Program-made: the position numbers and the translations under genes
Part shown: piece by piece, positions 25,668 to 34,563 of the stretch
How positions within the stretch are numbered: the stretch's first letter is position 1
Layout of the letters: each line of letters begins with the position of its first letter
Source: Scandinavium lactucae
GTDB taxonomy: Bacteria > Pseudomonadota > Gammaproteobacteria > Enterobacterales > Enterobacteriaceae
Length of the DNA: 64,000 nt
Assembly: GCF_033843265.1 (NCBI RefSeq)
Contig: NZ_JAWXRD010000028.1
Coordinates: 146,741 to 210,740, forward strand
Reading direction: 5' to 3'
Notes under the pieces: model-generated
What the model was told of the DNA's origin: nothing
What the model saw: only the letters and a program-made list of their open reading frames with translations
The model's database searches: none

Positions 25668-26393
25668 CTACTCTTTTGGATCTTTGCCGGCCAGCAGCTT
25701 GTCCAGCTCGTCGCCGCCGACGTGACGGAAATCCTGTCCCTTCACGAAGTAGAAGATGTATTCGCAAATGTTCTGGCAACGATCGCCGATACGCTCGATA
25801 GAACGGGCGCAGAATAGGGCGGTCAGTACGCTTGGAATGGTGCGGGAGTCTTCCATCATATACGTCATCAGCTGACGCACGATGCCTTCATACTCCTGAT
25901 CGACCTTCTTGTCTTCACGATAGATACGCACCGCTTCATCAAGATCCATGCGCGCGAACGCGTCGAGGACGTCATGCAGCATCTGCACGGTGTGACGCCC
26001 CAGTGATTCGAGGCTTACCAACAACGGCTGGTGCTGCTGCGAAAATTTCTCCAGCGCGGTACGGCAGATTTTATCCGCAACGTCACCAATACGTTCCAGC
26101 TCGGCGATGGTTTTGATGATAGCCATCACCAGGCGCAGGTCGCTGGCGGTCGGCTGACGTTTAGCGATGATGCGCACACAGGCTTCATCGATCGCCACTT
26201 CCATCATGTTGACCTGCTTGTCGCCGTCGATAACGCGCTTGGCCAGATCCTGATCCTGGTTGTGCATCGCGGTGATCGCATCAGATAACTGCTGCTCCAC
26301 CAGCCCGCCCATGGTCATCACCTGAGTGCGAATGTGTTCCAGCTCTGCGTTGAACTGGCCGGAAATGTGTTTGTTTAGGTTTAGGTTGTCCAT
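25668..26393 (-). CDS. phoU: Phosphate signalling regulator PhoU
   Basis: A 241-residue, all-helical protein made of two homologous three-helix bundles; each carries the metal-binding signature (LERIGDVADKI and IERIGDRCQNI). PhoU couples the PstSCAB transporter to the histidine kinase PhoR and keeps the Pho regulon off when phosphate is plentiful. The ATG at 26393 (MDNLNLNKHISGQFN) is the family start; the in-frame ATG at 26450 lies in the pstB-phoU gap. It is the last gene of pstSCAB-phoU. Confidence 0.98.
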   Translation of the reverse strand: MDNLNLNKHISGQFNAELEHIRTQVMTMGGLVEQQLSDAITAMHNQDQDLAKRVIDGDKQVNMMEVAIDEACVRIIAKRQPTASDLRLVMAIIKTIAELERIGDVADKICRTALEKFSQQHQPLLVSLESLGRHTVQMLHDVLDAFARMDLDEAVRIYREDKKVDQEYEGIVRQLMTYMMEDSRTIPSVLTALFCARSIERIGDRCQNICEYIFYFVKGQDFRHVGGDELDKLLAGKDPKE

Positions 26394-26530
26394 CGTTCCT
26401 CCATATGCCCAAAATATTTCTGGCTGTAGCAAGGCGGCAACTGCCCGCATTTCCGGGAGCGTAGATAACTACGTGACCGGGATGAGTAAAGGCAGCCAAC
26501 GCGGGTACAGCCTGAAAGATGAAGGGCAAA

Positions 26531-27304
26531 TCAACCGTAGCGGCCAGTAATGTAGTCTTCAGTTTGCTTCTTCGCAGGCTTAGTGAACAGATCGTCGGTA
26601 TTGCTGAACTCAATCAGTTCGCCCAGGTACATAAACGCCGTATGGTCGGAACAACGCGCGGCCTGCTGCATGTTGTGGGTCACGATAACCACGGTGTAAT
26701 CCTGCTTCAGCTCGGTAATCAGCTCTTCAATGCGACCCGTGGAAATCGGGTCGAGCGCTGAGCATGGTTCATCAAGCAGCAGCACTTCCGGACGAATGGC
26801 GATGCCTCGCGCGATACACAGACGCTGCTGCTGACCACCGGAGAGAGAATATCCGCTCTGATGGAGTTTATCTTTGGTTTCATTCCAAAGTGCGGCCTTG
26901 GTCAACGCCCACTGCACGCGCTCATCCATGTCGGCACGCGACAGCTTTTCAAACAGACGCACGCCAAAAGCGATGTTGTCATAAATCGACATCGGGAACG
27001 GGGTCGGTTTCTGGAACACCATCCCGACTTTGGCACGCAGCAGGGCAATATCCTGAGTGTTGGTCAGAATGTTATCGCCATCCAGCAAAATTTCGCCTTC
27101 CGCACGCTGCTCTGGGTACAGTTCAAACATTTTGTTGAACGTCCGTAGCAGGGTGGATTTCCCGCAGCCCGATGGGCCGATGAACGCGGTGACCTGGTTT
27201 TTGGCGATATCCAGGTTGATGTTCTTCAGGGCATGGAACTTGCCGTAGTAGAAGTTCAAATCGCGAACAGCAATTTTACCCGGGGCAGTATCAACCATAC
27301 TCAT
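26531..27304 (-). CDS. pstB: Phosphate ABC transporter ATP-binding protein PstB
   Basis: A 257-residue ABC ATPase: Walker A GPSGCGKST (43-51), signature LSGGQQQRLCIARG and Walker B VLLLDEPCSALDP. It powers high-affinity phosphate import through PstC/PstA and takes part in phosphate signalling with PhoU. It lies 47 bp after pstA and 137 bp before phoU. Sequence and length match E. coli PstB. Confidence 0.99.
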   Translation of the reverse strand: MSMVDTAPGKIAVRDLNFYYGKFHALKNINLDIAKNQVTAFIGPSGCGKSTLLRTFNKMFELYPEQRAEGEILLDGDNILTNTQDIALLRAKVGMVFQKPTPFPMSIYDNIAFGVRLFEKLSRADMDERVQWALTKAALWNETKDKLHQSGYSLSGGQQQRLCIARGIAIRPEVLLLDEPCSALDPISTGRIEELITELKQDYTVVIVTHNMQQAARCSDHTAFMYLGELIEFSNTDDLFTKPAKKQTEDYITGRYG

Positions 27305-27351
27305 CTCAATCTCTTCCTTATTCGACGCCGCGTTTCGCCGCGCCGTAAAAA

Positions 27352-28242
27352 TTAACCGTGTTTCTGCTTCGCGAAAATGACGCGCGCCAGAATGTTAAGC
27401 AACAGTACGCACAGGGTAATGATCAGCACCCCGGCCCAGGCCAGTTGTTGCCATTCGGCAAACGGGCTCATGGCAAATTTGAATATGGTCACCGGCAGGT
27501 TGGCAATCGGCTGCATCATGTCGGTGCTCCAGAACTGGTTGGAGAGCGCGGTAAACAGCAGCGGGGCGGTTTCACCCGCGATACGCGCCACGGCCAACAG
27601 CACCCCGGTCATGATCCCGGAGATGGAGGCTTTCAGCGTAATCGCCGAAATCATTTTCCATTTCGGGGTGCCCAGGGCATACGCCGCTTCACGCAGGCTG
27701 TCCGGCACCAGTTTCAGCATGTTCTCGGTGGTTCGAATCACAATCGGCACCTGCAACAGCGCCAGCGCAATCACCCCCGCCCAGCCGGAGAAGTGTTGCA
27801 TCTTCGCCACCACAATGGTGTAGACGAACAGCCCCACGACGATCGACGGGGCAGAAAGCAGAATGTCGTTGATGAAGCGAATCACTTCGGCAAGCCAGGA
27901 TTTACGGCCATATTCCGCCAGCCAAATCCCCGCCATGATGCCCAGCGGCGTACCGATAACAGTCGACCACAGGATCAGCAGGCCGCTACCGGCCAGGGCG
28001 TTGGCCAGCCCCCCGCCCGCTGTATTCGGCGGCGGGGTCATTTCGGTGAACAGGGCCAGTGACATGCCGTCGATGCCGCGCGTGACGGTTGAGAACAGGA
28101 TCCACACCAGCCAGAACAGGCCAAAGGCCATGGTCGCCATCGACAGCGTCAGGGCGATGCGGTTTTTGAAGCGACGACGCGCCTGCATTTTGCGGCGAGA
28201 TTCGAGCAGCGCTGCGGTGGTTTGCATTTCAAGAGTGGTCAT
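27352..28242 (-). CDS. pstA: Phosphate ABC transporter permease PstA
   Basis: A 296-residue inner-membrane permease with about six transmembrane helices and the EAA loop REAAYALGTPKWKMISAITL that docks onto PstB. The N-terminus is basic and cytoplasmic (ESRRKMQARRRFKNR). It forms the membrane channel with PstC. Its ATG overlaps the pstC stop as TAATG, implying translational coupling and a 1:1 ratio. Confidence 0.98.
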   Translation of the reverse strand: MTTLEMQTTAALLESRRKMQARRRFKNRIALTLSMATMAFGLFWLVWILFSTVTRGIDGMSLALFTEMTPPPNTAGGGLANALAGSGLLILWSTVIGTPLGIMAGIWLAEYGRKSWLAEVIRFINDILLSAPSIVVGLFVYTIVVAKMQHFSGWAGVIALALLQVPIVIRTTENMLKLVPDSLREAAYALGTPKWKMISAITLKASISGIMTGVLLAVARIAGETAPLLFTALSNQFWSTDMMQPIANLPVTIFKFAMSPFAEWQQLAWAGVLIITLCVLLLNILARVIFAKQKHG

Positions 28243-29201
28243 TAGCGTGCCCCCTCGTTTTTCGCGAGGCGTTTAATCATCAGCTTGGAAATGGCCAGAA
28301 CGATAAAGGTAATCACAAACAGGATCAGACCGAGTTCCATCAGCGCGGCAACATGCAGGCCAGATTCCGCTTCGGCAAATTCATTCGCCAACGCAGAGGT
28401 GATGCTGTTACCCGGCATGTACAGCGACGCACTGTCGAGCTGGTAGGTGTTGCCGATGATAAAGGTCACCGCCATGGTTTCCCCCAGCGCGCGGCCCAGG
28501 CCGAGCATAACTCCGCCGATAACTCCGTTTTTGGTGAACGGCAGCACGATACGCCAGATAACTTCCCATGTGGTGCAGCCAATGCCGTAGGCCGACTCTT
28601 TCATCATCACCGGCGTTTGTTCGAACACATCGCGCATCACCGCCGCAATGTAAGGAATAATCATGATCGCGAGGATAACCCCCGCCGCCAGCAAACCGAT
28701 GCCGAACGCCGGGCCGGAAAACAGCGCGCCAACAAACGGAATGGTGGAGAGCACATTGCCCACCGGCTCCTGAAAATAGGTCGCGAACAACGGGGCAAAG
28801 ATGAACAGGCCCCACATGCCGTACACGATACTCGGAATGGCGGCTAACAATTCAATGGCGATACCCAGCGGACGCTTCAGCCAGTTCGGGGCCAGCTCCG
28901 TCAGGAACAGGGCAATACCAAAACTCACCGGAACGGCAATCAGCAGGGCGATAATTGAGGTGACCAGCGTGCCGTAGATGGGCACCAGCGCACCGTAGAT
29001 ATCATTCGGGGCATCCCACTCTTTGGTCCACAGGAACGAAAAACCAAATTTCTGAATGCTCGGCCAGGCGGAGACAATCAGGGAGAGAATGATGCCACTG
29101 AGCATCAATAGCACAATCAGCGCCGCCAGTTTTACCAGCACGCCGAAAATGATGTCACCCTTTTTACCTGGCGGGTTAAACGCAGGCTTGGTTGCAGCCA
29201 T
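28242..29201 (-). CDS. pstC: Phosphate ABC transporter permease PstC
   Basis: A 319-residue permease with around six membrane helices, and the EAA-type loop KESAYGIGCTTWEVIWRIVL facing PstB. Together with PstA it makes the transmembrane path for phosphate delivered by PstS. A REP element lies in the 100-bp gap between pstS and pstC, which commonly stabilises the upstream pstS message and explains the excess of binding protein over permease. Confidence 0.98.
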   Translation of the reverse strand: MAATKPAFNPPGKKGDIIFGVLVKLAALIVLLMLSGIILSLIVSAWPSIQKFGFSFLWTKEWDAPNDIYGALVPIYGTLVTSIIALLIAVPVSFGIALFLTELAPNWLKRPLGIAIELLAAIPSIVYGMWGLFIFAPLFATYFQEPVGNVLSTIPFVGALFSGPAFGIGLLAAGVILAIMIIPYIAAVMRDVFEQTPVMMKESAYGIGCTTWEVIWRIVLPFTKNGVIGGVMLGLGRALGETMAVTFIIGNTYQLDSASLYMPGNSITSALANEFAEAESGLHVAALMELGLILFVITFIVLAISKLMIKRLAKNEGAR

Positions 29202-29236
29202 AAATTACTCTTCAGTTAAAAACGTCTTACGAATAT

Positions 29237-29268
29237 GCCCGGTGGCGCTAACGCTTACCGGGCCTACA
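29237..29268. repeat. REP (palindromic unit) between pstC and pstS
   Basis: GCCCGGTGGCGCTAACGCTTACCGGGCCTACA folds into an imperfect hairpin with the GCCxGGTGGCGCT / ACCGGGCCTACA arms typical of enterobacterial REP elements. It sits in the intercistronic gap of the pst operon. Confidence 0.85.
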
Positions 29269-29301
29269 GTCGGAACTGTAATCTTCGTCAAAAATATCCT
29301 G

Positions 29302-30342
29302 TTAGTACAGCGCTTTACCGCTGCTATCTTTCACGTTGGTTTTCCATGCAGCACGTACCTGCTCAACCACGCTGTCCGGCAGTGACGCATAATCCAGAGC
29401 GTTCGCTTCTTTGGCACCGTTTTTGTAGGCCCAGTCGAAGAATTTCAGCACTTCAGCACCCTGCTCCGGCTTCTTCTGATCTTTGTGAACCAGAATGAAG
29501 GTGGTAGAGGTGATTGGCCACACGTCGTCACCTTTCTGGTTGGTCAGGTCCTGCGCGAAGGATTTGCTCCAGTCAGCACCTTTGGCGGCGTTGGCAAAGC
29601 TCTCTTCGGTCGGGCTGACAGATTTACCATCCGCGGAAACCAGTTTGGTGTAAGCCAGGTTGTTCTGCTTAGCGTAAGCATATTCAACGTAACCGATAGA
29701 GCCCGGCAGACGCTGAACGAACGCGGCGATGCCGTCGTTACCTTTACCGCCCAGACCGGTCGGCCAGTTAACGGTTGAGCCAGCGCCGATTTTGGATTTC
29801 CACTCTTCGTTCACTTTCGCCAGGTAGCTTGTGAACACGAAGGAAGTACCGGACCCATCAGCACGACGCACGACAGCGATGTTCTGAGCAGGCAGTTTTT
29901 TGCCTGGGTTCAGCTTGGCAATGGCTTCGTCGTCCCACTTCTTGATTTTGCCCAGATAGATGTCACCCAGGGTTTTACCGTCGAGTACCAACTCACCGGA
30001 TTTGAAGCCCGGCAGGTTAATTGCCAGCACCACGCCACCAATGACGGTAGGGAACTGGAACAGGCCTTCCTGAGCCAGTTTGTCGTCAGACAGCGGCGCA
30101 TCTGACGCACCGAAATCCACGGTGTTTGCGGTAATTTGCTTCACACCACCGGAGGAGCCGATACCCTGATAGTTGACCTTGTTACCGGTCTCTTTCTGGT
30201 AGGTATCCGCCCATTTGGCATACACCGGCGCAGGGAAGGTTGCACCAGCGCCCGTCAGGCTTGCTGCTGCAAATGCAGAGAAAGCGCTCATTGATAAGGT
30301 CGCGGCGACAACAGTTGCGACAGTGGTACGCATAACTTTCAT
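29302..30342 (-). CDS. pstS: Periplasmic phosphate-binding protein PstS
   Basis: A 346-residue precursor. The signal peptide MKVMRTTVATVVAATLSMSA ends at an AFA-A site near residue 26. The mature protein begins SLTGAGATFPAPVYAKWADT and contains phosphate-contact segments GSSGGVKQ and RRADGSGTSFVF. PstS captures phosphate in the periplasm for PstCAB. The ATG at 30342 gives the family length and a proper signal peptide. Two adjacent Pho boxes precede it, so expression is PhoB-dependent under phosphate starvation. Confidence 0.99.
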   Translation of the reverse strand: MKVMRTTVATVVAATLSMSAFSAFAAASLTGAGATFPAPVYAKWADTYQKETGNKVNYQGIGSSGGVKQITANTVDFGASDAPLSDDKLAQEGLFQFPTVIGGVVLAINLPGFKSGELVLDGKTLGDIYLGKIKKWDDEAIAKLNPGKKLPAQNIAVVRRADGSGTSFVFTSYLAKVNEEWKSKIGAGSTVNWPTGLGGKGNDGIAAFVQRLPGSIGYVEYAYAKQNNLAYTKLVSADGKSVSPTEESFANAAKGADWSKSFAQDLTNQKGDDVWPITSTTFILVHKDQKKPEQGAEVLKFFDWAYKNGAKEANALDYASLPDSVVEQVRAAWKTNVKDSSGKALY

Positions 30343-30410
30343 AATGTCTCCTGCAGGATTTCGTAAATTGTTGTTTAAGTGGCTACGTTGAGCAAAATAG
30401 GACAAACAGG

Positions 30411-30450
30411 TGACAGTTAAATGTACGAATTATGACAGTTTTATGACGCA
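30411..30450 (-). promoter_or_regulatory. Tandem Pho boxes of the pst promoter
   Basis: On the minus strand, GCGTCATAAAACTGTCATA (30431-30450) is followed by a second box ending TTTAACTGTCA (30411-30430). Both resemble CTGTCATA direct repeats at 11-bp spacing and lie about 70-110 bp before pstS. PhoB binding is established for the equivalent E. coli site. Confidence 0.85.
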
Positions 30451-30594
30451 GGGAATTTAGGTTAAGAAATACGAAATAGTGTATTAATTTTCAGTACGTT
30501 AAGATCGTCTGTGACATTGGGTCTACAGAAATATTTTCTTTTTATGACACTGTTTAACGTAGCTGAAAATGACAGATTGTCATAAACGGAGGGA

Positions 30595-30627
30595 GAAAAA
30601 ATGCCCCATCCCGGCAGGATGAGGCAG
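30595..30627 (-). terminator. glmS terminator and unoccupied Tn7 attachment region
   Basis: Minus strand: GCCTCATCC-TGCC-GGGATGGGGC followed by TTTTTT, just beyond the glmS stop at 30634. In enterobacteria the 3' end of glmS is the TnsD recognition site, and Tn7 inserts about 25 bp beyond the stop, i.e. in this terminator. No Tn7 end is present, so the site is empty. Confidence 0.85.
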
Positions 30628-30633
30628 TCGGAA

Positions 30634-32463
30634 TTACTCAACCGTCACGGATTTCGCCAGGTTGCGTGGCTGGTCAACGTCGGTGCCTTTGATCAGCGCC
30701 ACGTGATAGGCCAGCAATTGCAGCGGCACGGTATAGAAGATAGGGGCAATCACCTCTTCCACATGCGGCATCTCGATGATGTGCATGTTATCGCTGCTGT
30801 TGAAACCGGCATCACGATCGGCGAAGACATACAGCACGCCACCGCGGGCACGCACTTCTTCGATATTGGATTTCAGTTTTTCCAGCAGTTCGTTGTTCGG
30901 GGCAACCACGATAACCGGCATATCGGCGTCGATCAGGGCTAGCGGGCCATGCTTGAGCTCGCCTGCGGCATACGCTTCCGCATGGATGTAGGAGATCTCT
31001 TTCAGCTTCAGCGCGCCTTCTAACGCAATCGGATACTGATCGCCACGGCCCAGGAACAGTGCGTGATGCTTGTCGGAGAAATCTTCCGCCAGCGCTTCAA
31101 TGCGTTTATCCTGCGACAGCATTTGCTCGATACGGCTCGGCAGCGCCTGCAGACCGTGTACGATGTCGTGCTCAATCGCCGCGTCCTGGCCTTTCAGGTT
31201 AGCCAGTTTCGCCACCAGCATCAGCAGAACGGTCAACTGCGTGGTGAACGCTTTAGTGGACGCCACACCGATTTCGGTGCCTGCGTTGGTCATCAGCGCC
31301 AGGTCGGACTCACGCACCAGCGACGAGCCCGCGACGTTACAGATGGCCAGCGAGCCCAGATATCCCAACTCTTTCGACAAACGCAGAGCCGCCAGGGTAT
31401 CCGCCGTCTCACCGGACTGGGAGAGGGTGATCATCAGGCTATTGCGGCGTACCGCCGATTTGCGGTAGCGGAATTCAGACGCGATTTCGACATCACACGG
31501 AATGCCCGCCAGCGATTCAAACCAGTAGCGCGAGACCATCCCGGAGTTATAGGACGTGCCGCAGGCCACAATCTGAATATGCTCGACGTTGGCCAGCATT
31601 TCATTGGCATTCGGCCCCAGTTCGCTGAGATCGACTTGCCCGTGACTGATGCGCCCGGTCAGGGTGTTTTTAATCGCGTTCGGCTGCTCGTAGATCTCTT
31701 TTTGCATGTAGTGGCGGTAGATGCCTTTATCACCCGCGTCGTACTGCAAATTCGATTCGATGTCCGGGCGCTTCACCTGCTCACCGGATTTGGCAAACAC
31801 GGTCACGCTACGACGGGTTACTTCCGCGATATCGCCTTCTTCAAGGAAGATGAAGCGGCGGGTCACCGGCAGTAAAGCCAGCTGATCGGAGGCGATAAAG
31901 TTTTCGCCCATGCCCAGACCAATCACCAGCGGACTGCCTGAACGGGCGGCCAGCAGGGTACTTGGGTCACGGGTATCCATGATAACGGTGCCGTAGGCAC
32001 CACGCAGCTGCGGGATTGCGCGCAGCACCGCTTCACGCAGCGTGCCGCCCTGTTCCAGCTCCCAGTGAACGAGGTGAGCAATCACTTCGGTGTCGGTTTC
32101 TGAGACGAACACATATCCGCGAGATTGCAGCAATTCGCGCAGCGGCTCATGGTTTTCGATGATGCCGTTATGTACCACCACGATGTGGTCGGAAACATGA
32201 GGATGGGCGTTGCCTTCTGACGGCTCGCCGTGAGTCGCCCAGCGGGTGTGGGCGATACCAGTGCCGCCATGCAGCGGATGGTCTTCCGCCGCCTGAGCCA
32301 GCATTTGCACTTTACCGAGGCGACGCAGACGCGTCAGATGCCCTTCGCTGTCGACCACTGCCAGACCGGCAGAGTCGTAACCACGGTATTCCAGACGACG
32401 AAGCCCTTCGAGAAGGATTTCAGCAATATCGCGCTGCGCGACTGCGCCAACAATTCCACACAT
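30634..32463 (-). CDS. glmS: Glucosamine-6-phosphate synthase (glutamine-hydrolysing)
   Basis: A 609-residue two-domain enzyme. The N-terminal glutaminase has catalytic Cys2 (MCGIVGA) and HTRWATHGEPS; two SIS isomerase domains follow (CGTSYNSGMVSRY and LSQSGETADTLAALR), ending in the conserved NLAKSVTVE. It converts fructose 6-phosphate plus glutamine into glucosamine 6-phosphate, the entry point to UDP-GlcNAc. It follows glmU in one operon. In E. coli the glmS mRNA is controlled by the sRNAs GlmY/GlmZ acting in the leader; the same layout is present here (186-nt gap). Confidence 0.99.
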   Translation of the reverse strand: MCGIVGAVAQRDIAEILLEGLRRLEYRGYDSAGLAVVDSEGHLTRLRRLGKVQMLAQAAEDHPLHGGTGIAHTRWATHGEPSEGNAHPHVSDHIVVVHNGIIENHEPLRELLQSRGYVFVSETDTEVIAHLVHWELEQGGTLREAVLRAIPQLRGAYGTVIMDTRDPSTLLAARSGSPLVIGLGMGENFIASDQLALLPVTRRFIFLEEGDIAEVTRRSVTVFAKSGEQVKRPDIESNLQYDAGDKGIYRHYMQKEIYEQPNAIKNTLTGRISHGQVDLSELGPNANEMLANVEHIQIVACGTSYNSGMVSRYWFESLAGIPCDVEIASEFRYRKSAVRRNSLMITLSQSGETADTLAALRLSKELGYLGSLAICNVAGSSLVRESDLALMTNAGTEIGVASTKAFTTQLTVLLMLVAKLANLKGQDAAIEHDIVHGLQALPSRIEQMLSQDKRIEALAEDFSDKHHALFLGRGDQYPIALEGALKLKEISYIHAEAYAAGELKHGPLALIDADMPVIVVAPNNELLEKLKSNIEEVRARGGVLYVFADRDAGFNSSDNMHIIEMPHVEEVIAPIFYTVPLQLLAYHVALIKGTDVDQPRNLAKSVTVE

Positions 32464-32615
32464 AGTTAGATTTCCTGATATGGCACGATGCCATGCGTTG
32501 TCGCTGACCTGTATTTCCGGTTTTTTCCGGAGCCCCGAGCCTTGTAGAGAGTGGGGTTATTATTTTAGTTACTGCCGTGGGGCGGGGGATTATGTTATCC
32601 CCTCATCCCCTGTCT

Positions 32616-32647
32616 GCCTGACGACGGCTACGCCTTATCAGGCCTAC
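32616..32647. repeat. REP element between glmU and glmS
   Basis: GCCTGACGACGGCTACGCCTTATCAGGCCTACA folds with the terminal GCCTGA / TCAGGC arms and the CCTACA tail of a REP unit. It lies in the glmU-glmS intercistronic gap, directly after the glmU stop. Confidence 0.8.
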
Positions 32648-32649
32648 AA

Positions 32650-34020
32650 TTATTTCTTCTTCACCGGACGTTGCCAGCCTTGCTTATGCACCTGTGGCAC
32701 GCGGCTTAACACTAACTCATTGTCGCCCACGTTGCGGGTCACGGTGGTTCCGGCGGCAATGGTGGCACCGTTACCGATGCTAACCGGGGCCACCAGCTGG
32801 GAGTCAGAGCCGACAAACACATCGTCACCGATTACGGTTTTGAATTTATTCGCACCGTCATAGTTACAGGTGATGGTCCCTGCGCCGATATTCACGTTGT
32901 CACCAATCTCCGCATCGCCGAGATAGCTCAGGTGACCGGCTTTAGAGCCAATACCCAGGCGCGCTTTTTTCATTTCGACAAAGTTGCCAACGTGTGCGCC
33001 TTCCAGCAGTTCAGCCCCTGGACGCAGACGAGCGAACGGGCCGATAGTGCAGGCAGCATGCAGGTGTGCATCTTCAACGACGCTGTACGGACTGATTTCG
33101 CAGTCATCGCCAATCACGCTGTTTTTAATCACGCAGCCGGTACCAATTTTCACTCGGTGACCAAGCGTGACGTTGCCTTCAAGGATAACGTTAGTATCAA
33201 TTTCGACGTCGCGCCCGTGCGTCACGCTGCCACGCAGGTCAAAACGCTGTGGGTCACGCAGCATTACGCCCGCTAGCAGTAGCTTTTCAGCCTGCTCGCT
33301 TTGATACACGCGCTCAAGACGCGAGAGCTGCAGGCGGTTGTTAACGCCTTCGACTTCACTCAGCCGTGCCGGATGAACGGCCGCAATTTCACGCCCCTCC
33401 TGGTACGCCATGGCGATGATATCGGTGATATAAAACTCGCCTTGCGCGTTGCTGTTATCTAGCTTGCCGAGCCAGCGCTTGAGGTCTGCACCGCCGGCAA
33501 TCAGGATCCCGGTATTGATCTCCTGAATTTCACGCTGCGCATCGCTGGCATCTTTGTGCTCAACAATCCCGGTCACCAGCCCATTCTCACGGGTGATACG
33601 GCCATAGCCCGTCGGGTCGTCAAGCTTCACGGTCAGAAGGCCAATTCCACCCTGCGGTTTCGCGGCACGCAGGCGCTGGAGCGTCTCAACCGAAATCAAC
33701 GGCACGTCGCCGTACAGCATCATAATGTCTTCATCATCGGCAAAGAACGGCGCAGCCTGCTGCATCGCATGTCCGGTGCCGAGCTGCTCAGCCTGGAGTA
33801 CCCAATTAAGGTTGCCTTCGCTGAGAGTTTGCTTCAGGAGTTCGCCGCCATGTCCGTAGACCAGATGAACCTGAGATGCACCTAATTCATCAGCAGCATC
33901 AATAACATGCTGAACCATCGGTTTGCCCGCTAGCGTGTGCAACACTTTCGGGAGACTGGAATACATGCGAGTACCTTTGCCAGCGGCAAGGATTACTACG
34001 CTCATCGCACTGTTTGACAT
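32650..34020 (-). CDS. glmU: Bifunctional GlmU: GlcN-1-P acetyltransferase / GlcNAc-1-P uridylyltransferase
   Basis: A 456-residue enzyme. The N-terminal pyrophosphorylase domain carries VVILAAGKGTRMYSSLPK (nucleotide loop), LYGDVPLI and QEINTGIL. The C-terminal left-handed parallel beta-helix acetyltransferase is visible as hexapeptide repeats such as IGTGCVIKNSVIGDDCEI. It makes UDP-GlcNAc for peptidoglycan and LPS. The ATG at 34020 (MSNSAMSVV) matches the E. coli length; the one two codons earlier is not needed. It heads the glmUS operon. Confidence 0.99.
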   Translation of the reverse strand: MSNSAMSVVILAAGKGTRMYSSLPKVLHTLAGKPMVQHVIDAADELGASQVHLVYGHGGELLKQTLSEGNLNWVLQAEQLGTGHAMQQAAPFFADDEDIMMLYGDVPLISVETLQRLRAAKPQGGIGLLTVKLDDPTGYGRITRENGLVTGIVEHKDASDAQREIQEINTGILIAGGADLKRWLGKLDNSNAQGEFYITDIIAMAYQEGREIAAVHPARLSEVEGVNNRLQLSRLERVYQSEQAEKLLLAGVMLRDPQRFDLRGSVTHGRDVEIDTNVILEGNVTLGHRVKIGTGCVIKNSVIGDDCEISPYSVVEDAHLHAACTIGPFARLRPGAELLEGAHVGNFVEMKKARLGIGSKAGHLSYLGDAEIGDNVNIGAGTITCNYDGANKFKTVIGDDVFVGSDSQLVAPVSIGNGATIAAGTTVTRNVGDNELVLSRVPQVHKQGWQRPVKKK

Positions 34021-34273
34021 ACGCATCCTGACAGGTGTTTGAGTGAGAAGTTAAAACCTTTCGCATTGAAATATCTACATATTTTTCGTCATGAAATGGA
34101 ATGCAGAGAAAACGTTCAACATGAAAGTCTAAAAGGGTTTTATGGCTCTATTTTCAGCTATCGTAGCGTGCTTTGTCTCGAAAAAAAGACCCATAATCCG
34201 AAGATTAGCCGCTATGTTGCTGCTTTGGCTGTTCTTTTGATGCCTGAATCAAGAATACGTTGGGAGCTGAAAA

Positions 34274-34298
34274 ACAAAAAGGCCGCCATCAGGCGACC
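34274..34298 (-). terminator. Rho-independent terminator of the small CRP-flanked transcript
   Basis: Minus strand: GGTCGCC-TGAT-GGCGGCC followed by TTTTTG. It is separate from the atp terminator 215 bp upstream and lies 35 bp after the stop of the 16-codon ORF, so it most likely ends that unit. Confidence 0.8.
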
Positions 34299-34332
34299 TA
34301 TTTCTATTCTTTTAGTACAACAATACAGAGGC

Positions 34333-34383
34333 TTAGAGGCTCAGATTGCTGAACATTGCGATGATTTTATGAAAGCGTTTCAT
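34333..34383 (-). CDS. Candidate 16-residue small protein between atpC and glmU
   Basis: The ORF reads MKRFHKIIAMFSNLSL and stops with TAA. The ATG at 34383 has CAGGA (34390-34394) six bases upstream, a good ribosome-binding site. The peptide is short, basic at the N-terminus and otherwise hydrophobic or amphipathic, so membrane association is possible. It is framed by its own promoter-like sequence with two CRP sites upstream and a strong terminator downstream, which argues that the region is expressed as a discrete RNA of about 150 nt. I do not recognise it. It could equally be a non-coding regulatory RNA in which the ORF is incidental. Confidence 0.45.
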   Translation of the reverse strand: MKRFHKIIAMFSNLSL

Positions 34384-34409
34384 TTTGATTCCTGCATAGC
34401 ACATTGATA

Positions 34410-34425
34410 TGTGATCTAACTCACA
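34410..34425. promoter_or_regulatory. CRP site proximal to the small ORF
   Basis: TGTGATCTAACTCACA: both half-sites TGTGA and TCACA with the correct six-base spacer. It lies about 27 bp upstream of the small ORF, at or just after the start site predicted from the -10 at 34432-34437. Confidence 0.75.
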
Positions 34426-34431
34426 AAACAA

Positions 34432-34460
34432 AGTCTACGCCGGGTTTTTAACCCGTGCAA
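34432..34460 (-). promoter_or_regulatory. Sigma-70-like promoter for the small transcript
   Basis: Minus strand TTGCAC (34455-34460), 17 bases, TAGACT (34432-34437). The spacer contains a perfect inverted repeat, CGGGTT/AACCCG. Predicted start near 34425. Confidence 0.55.
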
Positions 34461-34466
34461 CATTTT

Positions 34467-34482
34467 TGTGACACATATCACA
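34467..34482. promoter_or_regulatory. CRP site distal to the small ORF
   Basis: TGTGACACATATCACA: perfect half-sites with a six-base spacer, centred about 49 bp before the predicted start near 34425. Together with the proximal site it brackets the -35/-10 elements. Confidence 0.75.
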
Positions 34483-34512
34483 CTTAAGGGTTACATCAGG
34501 AATTTTAGCCAA

Positions 34513-34548
34513 CAAAAAAGCCAGCCTGGAAACCAGACTGGCTTTTAT
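34513..34548 (-). terminator. Rho-independent terminator of the atp operon
   Basis: Minus strand: AAAAGCCAGTCTGG-TTT-CCAGGCTGGCTTTTTTG, 15 bp after the atpC stop at 34564. Confidence 0.9.
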
Positions 34549-34563
34549 ACTTTCAAGCCGGTG

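Noticed and set aside
34039..34407. 122-codon plus-strand ORF between glmU and atpC
   Set aside because: It runs antisense through the strong minus-strand terminator and the CRP-flanked unit, has no ribosome-binding site, and its translation looks random.
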